DNA of 48,375 bases from Verrucomicrobiota bacterium (GCA_026398275.1 JAPLTF010000009.1:1-48375); one strand, 5' to 3'; shown: positions 1 to 9,223, counted from the stretch's first letter. A program made the numbers and translations. The notes: a model not told the origin generated them from the sequence alone.

Positions 1-2
1 CG

Positions 3-113
3 CACTCCCTGAGTGGTGACGGACCCGATGAGGAAATCCAAATTGCTCGAGATTTCCTTGCGAAGGCGTTCCGCCTTTTGGCTGAGATTCCAAGTGGTTG
101 CAGGCATATATGA
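3..113 (+). CDS. C-terminal end of a gene cut by the window edge
   Basis: An open frame runs from the first bases to TGA at 111-113 and encodes 36 residues. They form an acidic then amphipathic helix-like tail (DEEIQIARDFLAKAFRLLAEI). The composition looks like real protein and a strong hairpin follows the stop directly, which fits the end of a gene. No family can be assigned from so little. The start lies upstream of the window. Confidence 0.4.
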   Translation, partial: HSLSGDGPDEEIQIARDFLAKAFRLLAEIPSGCRHI

Positions 114-147
114 AAAGCGGTCAGGCGCATGTATGCGCCTGCTTTTC
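112..147 (+). terminator. Hairpin after the truncated gene
   Basis: CAGGCGCAT (122-130) pairs perfectly with ATGCGCCTG (133-141), and an outer GAAAAG/CTTTTC helix extends it across a small left bulge. It starts at the stop codon of the preceding frame. Only a short A/T-rich stretch follows, without a long T run, so it is either a terminator or a palindromic repeat. Confidence 0.5.
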
Positions 148-253
148 AATAAAAAGCAAGCGCTATTTTCCAAGAAATCAAAAAAACAATTTCGCAAACC
201 GACGATTCCCCTCAAAAAACAGCTAAACTGTTACCCGAAAATGGGGTCAAAAA

Positions 254-282
254 TGGGGTCAGTCCCGCGTATTGACGCATTA
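254..282 (+). repeat. Left inverted end of the RAYT element
   Basis: TGGGGTCAGTCCCGCGTATT followed by GACGCATT is matched in inverted orientation at 1246-1273, immediately after the transposase frame: the first 20 bases are identical and a CGCATT block is shared. A second GGGGTCA lies just upstream at 243-249. Such GGGGTCA-led ends commonly border REP-associated transposase genes. I read these as the boundaries of a small mobile or domesticated unit. Confidence 0.6.
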
Positions 283-305
283 TTTAGATCTGCCACACTC
301 CTGGC

Positions 306-1268
306 ATGGCGAGACAACTGCGAGTGGAATACGAGGGTGCGATTTATCATGTGATGAGTCGCGGGGACAGGAAGGAGCCTATTTTTGAGGATGACGAGGA
401 CCGGTTGAAATTTCTGCGGACGCTTGGTGAAACGTGTGAGCGTGCGGATTGGCGGGTGCATGCGTATTGTTTGATGGGAAACCATTTTCACCTGGTGGTG
501 GAAACCGCGAAACCGACGCTGGTGAGCGGGATGAAGTGGTTTTTGGGTACTTACACGCAGCGATTCAATGCGCGGCACCGGGTGCGCGGGCATCTTTTTG
601 CGGGCCGCTACAAATCGTTGCTCGTGGACGGATCGGATGATTTTTATCTGCGGGTGGTGTGTGATTACGTCCATCTCAATCCGCTGAGGGTGGGAATGCT
701 GGGGGAAGGGGAGTCTCTCGAGGACTATGCTTGGAGCAGTTTTCCGGAATACCTCAAACCGCCGCGCAAGAGGGTTGAATGGCTGCGGGTGGACAGGTTG
801 CTCGGAGAGCATGGAATTCGGCAGGACAACAGCAGGGGGCGGCGGGAATTGTTGGAAATCATGGCGACGCGTTGCGCTCAGGAAGGTCACGCGGAGGAGA
901 AACTTTGGTCGGACATCCGGCGGGGGTGGAGATTTGGAGCGGAGGATTTTGTAGAGCGAATTGCGGGGATGGGTCAGGCCAGAGAGGGGAATTCGTCGAG
1001 CCATTTGAGCGATGCGCTAGAAGAGACAATGGAGGAGAAGGCTCGCGCAATCATCCGGGCTTTCCTGGAAAAACGCGGGATCGGAATGGAGGCGTTCCTG
1101 AAGCGCAGAAAAGGGGACCCCTCAAAAGTGCGCCTGGCAGGGGAACTCAGGCGGAAGACGACGATGACGATGGCATGGATCGCGAAGGAACTGAACGCCG
1201 GCGTCCCTCAAACACTCTGGAAAGCATTGTGGGTATCTGACCAAAAATGCGATAATACGCGGGACTGA
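306..1268 (+). mobile_element. REP-associated tyrosine transposase (RAYT, Y1/TnpA-REP family)
   Basis: This 320-residue protein has the hallmarks of the Y1 (HUH-type) REP-associated transposase family. It starts with MARQLRVEYEGAIYHVMSRG. The metal-binding HUH motif is seen as GNHFHLVVE near residues 58-66. A FAGRYKSLLVD segment and VCDYVHLNPLRVG follow at about 100-127; in this family this region carries the catalytic tyrosine. The C-terminal part (about 190-320) looks like a helix-rich DNA-binding tail. These enzymes cut single-stranded palindromic REP hairpins. The frame is complete, with ATG at 306 and TGA inside the right inverted end, and the matching left end lies about 50 bp upstream. 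The last codons are duplicated in tandem just downstream. The gene appears intact; current activity is unknown. Confidence 0.9.
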
Positions 1269-1401
1269 CCCCAATTCCTGCGCTCGATGGCATGGATCGC
1301 GAAGGAACTGAACGCCGGCGTCCCTCAAACACTCTGGAAAGCATTGTGGGTATCTGACCAAAAATGCGATAATACGCGGGACTGACCCCAATTCCTGCGC
1401 T
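1168..1401 (+). repeat. 117-bp tandem duplication of the RAYT 3' end
   Basis: Positions 1168-1284 and 1285-1401 are two essentially identical 117-bp copies. Each contains the last codons of the transposase, its stop codon, and the inverted right end (AATACGCGGGACTGACCCCA). The unit is a multiple of three, but translation stops in the first copy, so the second is noncoding. Near-identity suggests a recent event such as slippage or imprecise re-integration. Confidence 0.9.
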
Positions 1402-1500
1402 TGACTCCAATGCCGCGCCTTGCCAGTCTGGATTTATGGCGATTGTAGCACCCCTTTTCAACCTTCTGACTGACGCTCTCGAGGCGCTCGACTCCCCGCA

Positions 1501-3366
1501 GTGACGAGCGTGGAAGATTCCGGAATCGAGAGGCCGCGGATGGATGCCGACATCGTCTGCGTCGGTTTCGGTCCGGCGTCGGGCGGGTTTTTGACAACCC
1601 TCTCCCGCGCGATCATCAATGAGGATGGATCGACGGCGATCGAGAGCCCGTCGGTGCCCGGCCTGCCGCTCCAGGTGATCTGCTACGAGCGCTCGGACGA
1701 TCTTGGCTTCGGGGTCTCGGGCGTTGTCACGAAGGCCCGCGGGCTCCGCGAAAGCTTTCCGGATCTCGATTCTGCGGAGATTCCGATGGCGACTCCGGTG
1801 ACCGATGAGAAGATCCTCTACCTTCTCGATCCTGTCGGTGCCAGCCGGCGTCCGCTTCTCATGCGTGCCGCCGATGTCGCGATCCGCGCCGCGGGCGGAA
1901 TCCTTGGCGTGAAGGACGACGCTATGCAGCTCCCTTGGACGCCGGATTTTCTCAACAAGCACGGCGGCATGATCCTCTCGATGGGGCAGTTTTCCCAGTG
2001 GGTCGGCCAGCAGGTGATGGGCTCGGGCGCCGCGCAGATCTGGCCCGGGAGCCCGGTGGGCGAAGCGATTGTGGAGGATGGCGGAGTGGCCGGAGTCCGA
2101 CTCGTGGACCAGGGGGTCACGAAGGATGGAAAACCCTCCGATGGATTCATGCCCGGCATGGAGGTGCGTGCGGCGCTGACCGTCGTCGCCGACGGTCCGG
2201 TCGGACCGATCGGGCAGCAGCTCGACAAGGCATTCGGCATTCCCGATGGCCACCACACCCACGACTGGGCGCTCGGTATGAAATTTGTGGTCGATCTGCC
2301 GGAGTCGTGCGAACTCAAGCCCGGCACCGTCCTGCACACGCTCGGCTATCCGGAGCCGGAGATCTTTGGTTTTTTCTACGTCCACCCGAACCGCGTCGCA
2401 TCGATGGGGATCTTCGTTCCCTCGTGGTTCGACAGCCCCGCCCGCACCGCTTACCGGTATCTTCAGCACTGGATGCAGCATCCCGCGATCTGGCGCCACA
2501 TCAAGGGCGGACGCCTCCGCTCCTGGGGAGCCAAGACGCTTCAGGAATCCGGGCGGCGCGGCGAACCCCGGCTCGCCGGCAAAGGTTACGCCCGCATCGG
2601 CGAGGGCAGCGGCAGCACGAATGTCCTCACAAATTCCGGCGTCGATGAGGCCTGGACCACCGGCGTCATGCTCGCCGAGGGCGTCCTCGAAATTCTCAAA
2701 AACAAGCAGCCGTTCACCGCTGACAACCTCGAGGCCGCCTACGTGAACCGCCGCCGCAAGAGCTGGGTCGAGAAGGAAGGTCGGATCGCCGAACACGGCC
2801 GCGACGGATTCCAGCGCGGGATCATCCCCGGTATGATCGGCATGATGGTCGCCGGGCTGACCAAAGGGTTCGTCTCCATGCCGGGCAAGCCGATGCCTCC
2901 TCACCGACGCGTCCCGACATTGGAGGAATATTATCGCGGCAGGATTTCCCCTGAAGAGATCCAGGCCATCCGCAAGGAATCCGATTCCAAGGGGATCTCC
3001 GCCAATGCCGCCCTCATGGAGCGCGCGGGCTGGCCGGCGATTCCATTCGACGGAGAGCTCCTCGTTTCGCATCAGGACGCCCTGCTCATCGGCGGAAAAG
3101 TTCAGGCCCCGGCCGGATACGCCGACCACGTCGAGTTCCTGTATCCGAGCGACTGCGAATCCTGCGGGAGCAAAATCTGCATCGAGATGTGCTCCGGGCA
3201 GGCGATCTATCCCGGGGAGAACGGCCGGCCCGCATTTGACCGCGAGAAGTGCGTCCATTGCGGCGCGTGCCTGTGGAACTGCGGCAAGGGAAACCCGAAG
3301 GATTCCGAGCGCGGGCTCATCGAATTTCATGCCGGTGCGGGTGGTCTGCACTCGGCCGAAAACTAA
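1501..3366 (+). CDS. Electron transfer flavoprotein:quinone oxidoreductase-like flavoprotein with C-terminal ferredoxin domain
   Basis: The protein begins with an FAD-binding Rossmann motif (DIVCVGFGPASGG, about residues 15-27) and ends with a cysteine-rich iron-sulfur region (about 551-600) containing CESCGSKICIEMC and CVHCGACLWNC. This is the layout of ETF-QO / FixC-FixX proteins, which pass electrons from reduced ETF to the quinone pool at the membrane. Eight cysteines are visible, which would allow two 4Fe-4S clusters rather than the single cluster of classical ETF-QO. ETF beta and alpha genes follow within 20 bp, so this is an operon for electron input from flavin dehydrogenases. The longest frame starts at GTG 1501; ATG 1540, behind a GAGAGG stretch, fits the family N-terminus better and may be the true start. 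Confidence 0.85.
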   Translation: MTSVEDSGIERPRMDADIVCVGFGPASGGFLTTLSRAIINEDGSTAIESPSVPGLPLQVICYERSDDLGFGVSGVVTKARGLRESFPDLDSAEIPMATPVTDEKILYLLDPVGASRRPLLMRAADVAIRAAGGILGVKDDAMQLPWTPDFLNKHGGMILSMGQFSQWVGQQVMGSGAAQIWPGSPVGEAIVEDGGVAGVRLVDQGVTKDGKPSDGFMPGMEVRAALTVVADGPVGPIGQQLDKAFGIPDGHHTHDWALGMKFVVDLPESCELKPGTVLHTLGYPEPEIFGFFYVHPNRVASMGIFVPSWFDSPARTAYRYLQHWMQHPAIWRHIKGGRLRSWGAKTLQESGRRGEPRLAGKGYARIGEGSGSTNVLTNSGVDEAWTTGVMLAEGVLEILKNKQPFTADNLEAAYVNRRRKSWVEKEGRIAEHGRDGFQRGIIPGMIGMMVAGLTKGFVSMPGKPMPPHRRVPTLEEYYRGRISPEEIQAIRKESDSKGISANAALMERAGWPAIPFDGELLVSHQDALLIGGKVQAPAGYADHVEFLYPSDCESCGSKICIEMCSGQAIYPGENGRPAFDREKCVHCGACLWNCGKGNPKDSERGLIEFHAGAGGLHSAEN

Positions 3367-3383
3367 TTTTTAAATCCGAACCT

Positions 3384-4187
3384 ATGCCTGAATATCAAAT
3401 CGTCGTATGCGGGAGCGTCGTTCCCGATCCTCTCCAGACCCTGGAGCCGGTCGCCGGACCCACGGGCCCGGCCCTGAAAAATGAAATGATGCTGCCCGCC
3501 TGGCTCGACCCCTGGGCGGGGCACGCGCTCTACGAGGCGGCCAATCTCGCGGCAAAAAATCCCGGCAGCAAAGTCTGGCTCGTCGCGCTGGGCCCGAAGG
3601 CCAAGCTCCAGCAGTCGATGATGACGCTGGCGCAGAAGGTGCCGTTCGAGCTGATCGCGCTGGACGGTTCGGCCAGCGGATTCACCGATGCCGCCGAGAC
3701 CGCCGCCGCGCTCGCGGAGGCGATCCAGGCAATCCCGGGCCTCGACCGGTCGAAGCTGCTCGTATTCGGCGGATGGGAATCGGCCTCGCGCGGAGCCGGG
3801 GCAACGATGCAGATCGTCGGCGAGATTCTCGGGATCACCGACCAGTTTCAGGGAGTTGACGGGATCGAAGCCGATGGCTCGCTCAGAATTCTCGAGCGCA
3901 TCGAGGGCGGCCGCCATCAGGTTTCAGTCTGCGACGCACCCCCGGCCCTGCTTGGCTGGGCGACGGGAAATCTTCCCGAGCCGCGGAACAACCCGCAGGT
4001 CGGGATGGCGAACATGCGCGCGATCATGCCAGCGCTCCAAAAGGCGAAGCCAGCAAAAATCGGCGCGGAGGGCGTGACATTCCAGTCGGTTTCCCTGCCG
4101 AAACAAGCCCGCGACACCAAGGTCGTCAAGGACGTGCCGCCGGATCAAATCGCCGCCGAAATCGTGGATTGGATCACCAACAAATAA
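3384..4187 (+). CDS. etfB: Electron transfer flavoprotein, beta subunit (divergent)
   Basis: This 267-residue protein is recognised as the ETF beta/FixA fold: it opens with YQIVVCGSVVPDP and continues with HALYEAANLAAKNPGSKVWLVALGP, the ETF domain typical of these subunits. It should pair with the alpha subunit encoded 1 bp downstream and hold the AMP- or FAD-binding face of the heterodimer. I chose ATG 3384 because the longer frame upstream lies inside the oxidoreductase gene. Sequence around the usual beta-subunit recognition loop differs from textbook FixA, placing it in a divergent ETF group. No clear Shine-Dalgarno precedes it, so coupling to the upstream gene is likely. Confidence 0.85.
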   Translation: MPEYQIVVCGSVVPDPLQTLEPVAGPTGPALKNEMMLPAWLDPWAGHALYEAANLAAKNPGSKVWLVALGPKAKLQQSMMTLAQKVPFELIALDGSASGFTDAAETAAALAEAIQAIPGLDRSKLLVFGGWESASRGAGATMQIVGEILGITDQFQGVDGIEADGSLRILERIEGGRHQVSVCDAPPALLGWATGNLPEPRNNPQVGMANMRAIMPALQKAKPAKIGAEGVTFQSVSLPKQARDTKVVKDVPPDQIAAEIVDWITNK

Positions 4188-4188
4188 T

Positions 4189-5217
4189 ATGGAAACCATA
4201 CTTTTTCTCTCGCCAACCGAATCTGGATCTCCGCTTTCGAAAAGCGCCCTCGAGGCACTCGCCACCACAAAACAACTCGCCGACTCGCTGGGAACAACGT
4301 TCTCCGTCGGGCTCTGGGGCGATGCCCCGAAGGCGGATGACATCGCGTCCTGCGGTGCCGATAAGTTTTATGCGGTCACCGGAGCGGAGTTCTCGCAGCC
4401 GCGCTACGCGACCGATGCTGCAGCGGCCGAGGCGCTTTGCCGTGCGGCCGGTGCCACGATTGTCGTCGGGCCATCCGGCTCGCGATGGAATAGAATTCAA
4501 GCCGGCGTCGCCCACCGCCTCGGCGGACGCGCCGACAGCCACGTGACCGGGCTTTCGGTGTCAGATGGCTCGCCCGCGATTGCGCGCTGGTATTACCGCC
4601 AGCGGATGGAAGGCATCCTGACCCGCGCCCAGCGACCGTGGGTGCTGGCTGTCGAAAGCGGGATTGCCCCCGCATGGCAGGGAGCGCCGGGCACGGCAGC
4701 CGTCGAGGCGGTCGCCTGCACGCCCCCCGCCGCCCGCTCGAATGTGACCGGCATCGAGGCCCTCACTGCCGATCAACAGACGATCCGGCCTGATGCGGAT
4801 CTGCTGTTTGTGACCGGTGCCGGCTGGACAAAAAAGCAACCCGACGGCCAGGTGAAAACCGAAGAAGCGCAGAAGCTGATCCTCGCCTTCCTGGGTCTCT
4901 CCCGCGCCTCGCTCGGCAGCACAAAGTCGCTCGTGGACCTGAGCGGCGAAGGCCAGGCGACGCTCACATTTCTCACGCATATGAACCAGGTCGGTCAGAC
5001 CGGTTCGACTCCCCGGCACGCCAAGGGGCTCTCGACGTGCTGCCACGGCGAGGAGCCTCATACCGTCGGATGGCGGTTCATCGGCGAGCGCCGGGCGATC
5101 AGCCTGGATGCGAATTGCGGATGGGCCCGCGGCAAGGCCGATGTCCTCTACGTCGCCGACGCCTTCGCCGTCATGGAAAAAGTGAACGACCTGCTCGCAA
5201 AAAAAGCCGGCGGCTGA
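4189..5217 (+). CDS. etfA: Electron transfer flavoprotein, alpha subunit (divergent)
   Basis: This 342-residue protein has an N-terminal ETF domain (about 1-190) and a C-terminal FAD-binding domain. The FAD-binding GQTG motif is visible (MNQVGQTGSTPRHAKG, about residues 263-278), followed by AISLDANCGWARGKADVLYVADAF, which corresponds to the AINKDP...ADVGLVADLF end of classical alpha subunits. The middle of the FAD domain (LSTCCHGEEPHTVGW) replaces the usual IACGISGAIQHLAGM helix, which is unusual. The gene starts one base after the etfB stop. Together with the upstream oxidoreductase it forms a three-gene electron-transfer operon; the partner dehydrogenases are not in the window. Confidence 0.85.
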   Translation: METILFLSPTESGSPLSKSALEALATTKQLADSLGTTFSVGLWGDAPKADDIASCGADKFYAVTGAEFSQPRYATDAAAAEALCRAAGATIVVGPSGSRWNRIQAGVAHRLGGRADSHVTGLSVSDGSPAIARWYYRQRMEGILTRAQRPWVLAVESGIAPAWQGAPGTAAVEAVACTPPAARSNVTGIEALTADQQTIRPDADLLFVTGAGWTKKQPDGQVKTEEAQKLILAFLGLSRASLGSTKSLVDLSGEGQATLTFLTHMNQVGQTGSTPRHAKGLSTCCHGEEPHTVGWRFIGERRAISLDANCGWARGKADVLYVADAFAVMEKVNDLLAKKAGG

Positions 5218-5245
5218 GAAGAAGCCGAAGTGTAGAAACCAGACC

Positions 5246-5309
5246 GTGGCATGGGCCTCCTGCCCATGCGTCACAATCCAGCAAGACATGGGCAGGAGGC
5301 CCATGCCAC
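5246..5309. repeat. Perfect 23-bp inverted repeat after the ETF operon (REP-like)
   Basis: GTGGCATGGGCCTCCTGCCCATG at 5246-5268 is perfectly complementary to 5287-5309, with an 18-base loop. The right arm with its flank (5275-5309) recurs at 39485-39519 with one mismatch. It may act as the operon terminator, but the dispersed copy shows it belongs to a repeat family. Confidence 0.85.
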
Positions 5310-5449
5310 AGGAGCTATTCGGAAATATAGCGGAGAAACGATATTTTCTAACGGGCAGGGTAATCTGTAATTCTGCGTCGGTTTTGAGCGGCCGAGAGCG
5401 GGCCTTTTTTCGTCTTTAACAGCGCAGCATCTCCCGCTACCGCTACCGC

Positions 5450-8400
5450 ATGAGGAAGCATCTGGCCACGCCCGGGCAATTGGCGATCTGGCGCGCCTGC
5501 GAAATTTCGCAGGATCAGTCGGCGTTCAACCTGCTCTGGTCGCTCCGGTTTCGCGGACCACTTGACCCGGCCCGACTGGGGCAAGCCCTCTCGCGAGTTG
5601 TCGGCCGGCACGAGGCACTGCGTGCCGCATTTGAGAAAACCGGGTTGCAGCAGCGCATCCTTCCCGCCGGGCCGGTGGACTGCCCGGAGCTGATCCCTGG
5701 GACAAAAGCCATTGGGGATATTGCGCGCCGGTTTGGTCTGGCCCCATTCGAGCTAACCAAAGGACCCCTGTTCCGGTTCCAACTCCTCCGGCTAGATCCC
5801 TGCGACCACCTCCTGCTGTGCGCGTTTCACCACCTCGTGATCGACGGCCACTCGTGGCAGTTGTTTGTTGATGAGCTTCTGCGGGAACTGTCCGGCGCGG
5901 AAGTCCCCGGGCCAGTCACCCAATACGCGGATTTTTGCGAGTGCCAGCAGCTTCAGCTTGCGAACGGCCATTGGAACCCGTCCCGCGATTTCTGGCTCGG
6001 CGTCTATCGGGAGGGCCCGCCCCCGTGGGATCTTCCCTCCGATCGCCCGCGGCCCGCAATCCGGGACAACGCCATGGGGGTCTACGCGTCGGCGCTTCCG
6101 CCGGATCTGGCCGCCTTGTTAAGGGCGGTAGCCGGCCGCACCGGAACGAGCCCGTTCCGGGTCGCCTTCGCCGCATTTTTCGCGTTCCTCCATCGCATCA
6201 CCGGACAAACCGACCTGATGGCTGTGACGACGCTGATCGGACGCTCCGACCCGCGCTTCGCGAGCCTCATCGGATTCTTTGTGAACACCGGCGGGATCCG
6301 GATCACGATCCAGGATTCGACCCGGTTCGACGGGCTGGCGGCCGCGGTGGATGCGGCCATCAGCGCGGCCGTCGAGCATCAGTCCTACCCGTTTGCTCAG
6401 GCGGCCGCTGATGCGAACCCCAGGCACGAGCCGGGGCGCCATCCGCTCACGCCAGTCGCCTTCACCAAGATGCCGGCGTCACGCCTGCGGAGTGCCGCGG
6501 GGTTGGAAGTGACCGACGGGCGCGTCTTCCTGGGCGAGGCCGGGCACGACGTTTCCGTCTACATGCAAGATGATTGCGGGGTCTTCCGGTTCACGTGGAC
6601 ATATCGGAGCGCACTCTTCGATCCGTCCACCATCGAGCGGTTTGAGGGCTGGTTTCGGGAGGTTCTCCGCCGCGGTCTCGAGCGGCCGGAGACGCCGGTC
6701 CATCAACTCGATTTCGTTTCCCCTCAGGAACGCCGGCGCATCCTTCTGGATTGGAACAACACCGCCCGCGAACTGCCGGAGGCGCGGAGCGTGCATGCCA
6801 TGGTCGAGGCACAGGTAGAGCGCACCCCCGACCGGATCGCGCTGGTCGGGGAGGGATTGCAGATGACCTACCGCGAGGTGAATTCCGCCGCGAACTTGCT
6901 GGCATCGGAGCTGCGGTCGCGGGGAGTCGGCCCCGGCGATTTTGTGCCGACCCTCATGCGGGCTTCGGCAGGGATCCTCATTGCCGAGCTGGCGATCATG
7001 AAGTCGGGCGCGGCATTCGTCCCGCTCGACCCTGCTTGGCCGGCAGAGCGCGTGGGCGAACTGCTCGACAGGCTCGCTTCCCGGGTTGTCCTCACCGGTC
7101 AAGCCGCCGCAGCCGCACTTGTCGGGCAGAACCGCGAGTGCCTCCTCGTGGAACCCCGTGCGGGGTGTCTGGATCAGGTGGAAAACCCCGGCGTCGCGGT
7201 CGGACCAGAGGATCCGGTGTTTTGCATTTTTACATCGGGCTCGACCGGAAAGCCCAAGGGCGCCGTGAACTGCCACCGCGGCATCATCAACCGGTTTTCC
7301 GTGATGAGCGATCTCTTTGGCGCTGAGGCTGCGGATTCCGCCCTGGCGACATCGCCTCCGGTTTTTGACTCCTCCGTGTGGCAATATTTCTGGCCGCTCA
7401 CATGCGGCGGCCGCGCGGTGATATTTCCGACCGAGCAGGCGATCGATCCGCAATCGATTCCCGGGCTCGTCGCCCGCCACGGCATCACCATCACGGATTT
7501 TGTGCCTGCCGTTTTTCATCTGCTGGTCCGCCACCTGCGGCTCCACCCCGAAGCGCTGCCGTCATTTGCCACGCTCCGCCGGATTATGATCGGGGGTGAG
7601 GCCATGGCGTCCGACCCGGTGTATGAATTCAAGGCGATGCTGCCGCACGTCGCCATCACGAACAGCTACGGGCCATCGGAAACATCCATCGGCGTCATCT
7701 TTCACGAGGTTCCCGAACACTACACAAATCCGGTTCCGATCGGCCGGCCGATTTCGAATGTCCGCGCAGTCATCGTCGACAGCCGGCTGAACCTTGTGCC
7801 AGCGGGCCTCGCGGGAGAGCTCTGCCTGGGGGGGGCATGCGTGGGAATGGGCTACTTCAAAGACCCCGGATCAACAGCACAAGTTTTTGTGGCGAATCCC
7901 TTCGCCGAGCTCGGCTGTCCCACGCTCTACCGGACCGGGGATCTGGCGCGCTTCCGGGAGGACGGGATCATCGAATATCTGGGAAGAATTGACCATCAGG
8001 TGAAAATCCGCGGCATCCGGATCGAGCCGGAGGAAATCGAAACCCGGCTGGTGCAATACCCCGGGGTTCGGCAGGCGGCGGTTCTCGTGCAGGAGGATCA
8101 TTCCGGTCACAAGAGTTTGGTGGCATACCTCGTATCCGAGCAGTCCGGGAAGATCCCTGACGTGGCCGGCGTGCGCTCGTTTCTCGGGGAAAAACTTCCG
8201 TCCTATCTGACCCCATCCCGCTTCCTCATGCTTGACTCCCTTCCGCTGACCTCCAGCGGGAAAGTGGATCGGAAGGCGATGGGCGGAATGGCGGTGACCG
8301 CGCTGCAGTCCGAGAGTCCCCACGAGGCGCCGCGGAATGATCTGGAGCGGCAGATCGTTGAGATCTGGCAGGAGCTTCTCGGACGGACGCGGGTTGGCAT

Positions 8401-9214
8401 TCACGACCACTTCTTTGAGCTCGGCGGCGATTCCTTGTTGGCGATCCGGTTTGTGGGCCGCTTCCGGGAGTGCACAGGGTTGTCTCTCGAAGTCCGATCG
8501 CTTTTTGACTCGCCCACCCCTGCCGCGCTGTCCGCACGCTTTGCCCTGACGGCTGGCATGGCCGACATTCCGGACGTCGGGCTGCCCGAAGGCCTCCTCG
8601 CCAAGCAGCGACCGCTCGTGGCGACATGGCGTGGCAGGCAGGCGTCCCCCGAATCATTTATTTTCACCCTGAACGACTCCGGCAGCCGGCGCGGGCTGTT
8701 CTGGTGCTTCCAAGGTTACCAGGAGCTGACGCAACTGGCTTCGAGCCTTGGGCCGGACCAACCTCTGCACGGCATGCGTTCGGGCCACCTGAGCATGGAA
8801 TACACGGAGGCAAACGTCGACGCGCTGGCAGGCCACTACGCCAGGGAGATGCTCGTGCTGCAACCTGCCGGGCCATTTGTGATCGGGGGAAATTGTCAGG
8901 CTGCCAGCATTGCGTGGGCGATGGCGCGGCACCTGAAACGGCTTGGCCGATCGGTCGACCTGCTGGTGCTGATGGAGGAAAGCTCGTTCCGGGAATACGA
9001 CGGGCGGGTCGCCCTGCTCTTCGGCCGCGAAAGCACCTTCAACCCCTACAAGCCCGGCGCGGACCCCGAGGCGGTTTTCCGGAAATCCTATCCGGGCGGA
9101 TTTTCTGTCCACCTCATCGCCGGCGGCCACGGCCAGTATTTCGGGGAGCCGAACATCGCCAGCCTCGGCGATACTTTGCGGCAGATCCTGCTCTCGCGCG
9201 GCCTTTCCTATTAA
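5450..9214 (+). CDS. Single-module nonribosomal peptide synthetase (C-A-PCP-TE)
   Basis: The 1254-residue protein carries one complete NRPS module. The condensation domain (about 1-430) has HHLVIDG at about 126-132. The adenylation domain (about 445-960) shows FTSGSTGKPKG (about 593), NSYGPSET, YRTGDLARF, and the core lysine in LTSSGKVDRKA (about 936). The carrier domain has LGGDSL with the phosphopantetheine serine near 995. A thioesterase domain (about 1050-1254) ends the protein. Its nucleophile motif is GGNCQAA (Cys about 1149) instead of GxSxG, and GGHGQYF (about 1226) supplies the likely catalytic histidine. Reading the binding-pocket positions by eye gives D-S-W-D-M-G-S-I-G-K; the acidic fourth residue could favour a basic amino acid, but this is inference. 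No MbtH, phosphopantetheinyl transferase or tailoring gene is adjacent, so it may join one amino acid to an acyl or amine partner made elsewhere. Confidence 0.93.
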   Translation: MRKHLATPGQLAIWRACEISQDQSAFNLLWSLRFRGPLDPARLGQALSRVVGRHEALRAAFEKTGLQQRILPAGPVDCPELIPGTKAIGDIARRFGLAPFELTKGPLFRFQLLRLDPCDHLLLCAFHHLVIDGHSWQLFVDELLRELSGAEVPGPVTQYADFCECQQLQLANGHWNPSRDFWLGVYREGPPPWDLPSDRPRPAIRDNAMGVYASALPPDLAALLRAVAGRTGTSPFRVAFAAFFAFLHRITGQTDLMAVTTLIGRSDPRFASLIGFFVNTGGIRITIQDSTRFDGLAAAVDAAISAAVEHQSYPFAQAAADANPRHEPGRHPLTPVAFTKMPASRLRSAAGLEVTDGRVFLGEAGHDVSVYMQDDCGVFRFTWTYRSALFDPSTIERFEGWFREVLRRGLERPETPVHQLDFVSPQERRRILLDWNNTARELPEARSVHAMVEAQVERTPDRIALVGEGLQMTYREVNSAANLLASELRSRGVGPGDFVPTLMRASAGILIAELAIMKSGAAFVPLDPAWPAERVGELLDRLASRVVLTGQAAAAALVGQNRECLLVEPRAGCLDQVENPGVAVGPEDPVFCIFTSGSTGKPKGAVNCHRGIINRFSVMSDLFGAEAADSALATSPPVFDSSVWQYFWPLTCGGRAVIFPTEQAIDPQSIPGLVARHGITITDFVPAVFHLLVRHLRLHPEALPSFATLRRIMIGGEAMASDPVYEFKAMLPHVAITNSYGPSETSIGVIFHEVPEHYTNPVPIGRPISNVRAVIVDSRLNLVPAGLAGELCLGGACVGMGYFKDPGSTAQVFVANPFAELGCPTLYRTGDLARFREDGIIEYLGRIDHQVKIRGIRIEPEEIETRLVQYPGVRQAAVLVQEDHSGHKSLVAYLVSEQSGKIPDVAGVRSFLGEKLPSYLTPSRFLMLDSLPLTSSGKVDRKAMGGMAVTALQSESPHEAPRNDLERQIVEIWQELLGRTRVGIHDHFFELGGDSLLAIRFVGRFRECTGLSLEVRSLFDSPTPAALSARFALTAGMADIPDVGLPEGLLAKQRPLVATWRGRQASPESFIFTLNDSGSRRGLFWCFQGYQELTQLASSLGPDQPLHGMRSGHLSMEYTEANVDALAGHYAREMLVLQPAGPFVIGGNCQAASIAWAMARHLKRLGRSVDLLVLMEESSFREYDGRVALLFGRESTFNPYKPGADPEAVFRKSYPGGFSVHLIAGGHGQYFGEPNIASLGDTLRQILLSRGLSY

Positions 9215-9223
9215 TTTCACAGG

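Noticed and set aside
1225-1243. Possible extra 18-bp operator copy (GCATTGTGGGTAT) in the RAYT 3' repeat
   Set aside because: Only the GGGTAT half matches; the ATRCC half is missing and it lies inside the transposase end.
1147-3351. 734-residue minus-strand open frame over the ETF-QO gene
   Set aside because: It is a GC-rich antisense shadow: the opposite strand encodes a clear flavoprotein, and the frame has no recognisable motif.
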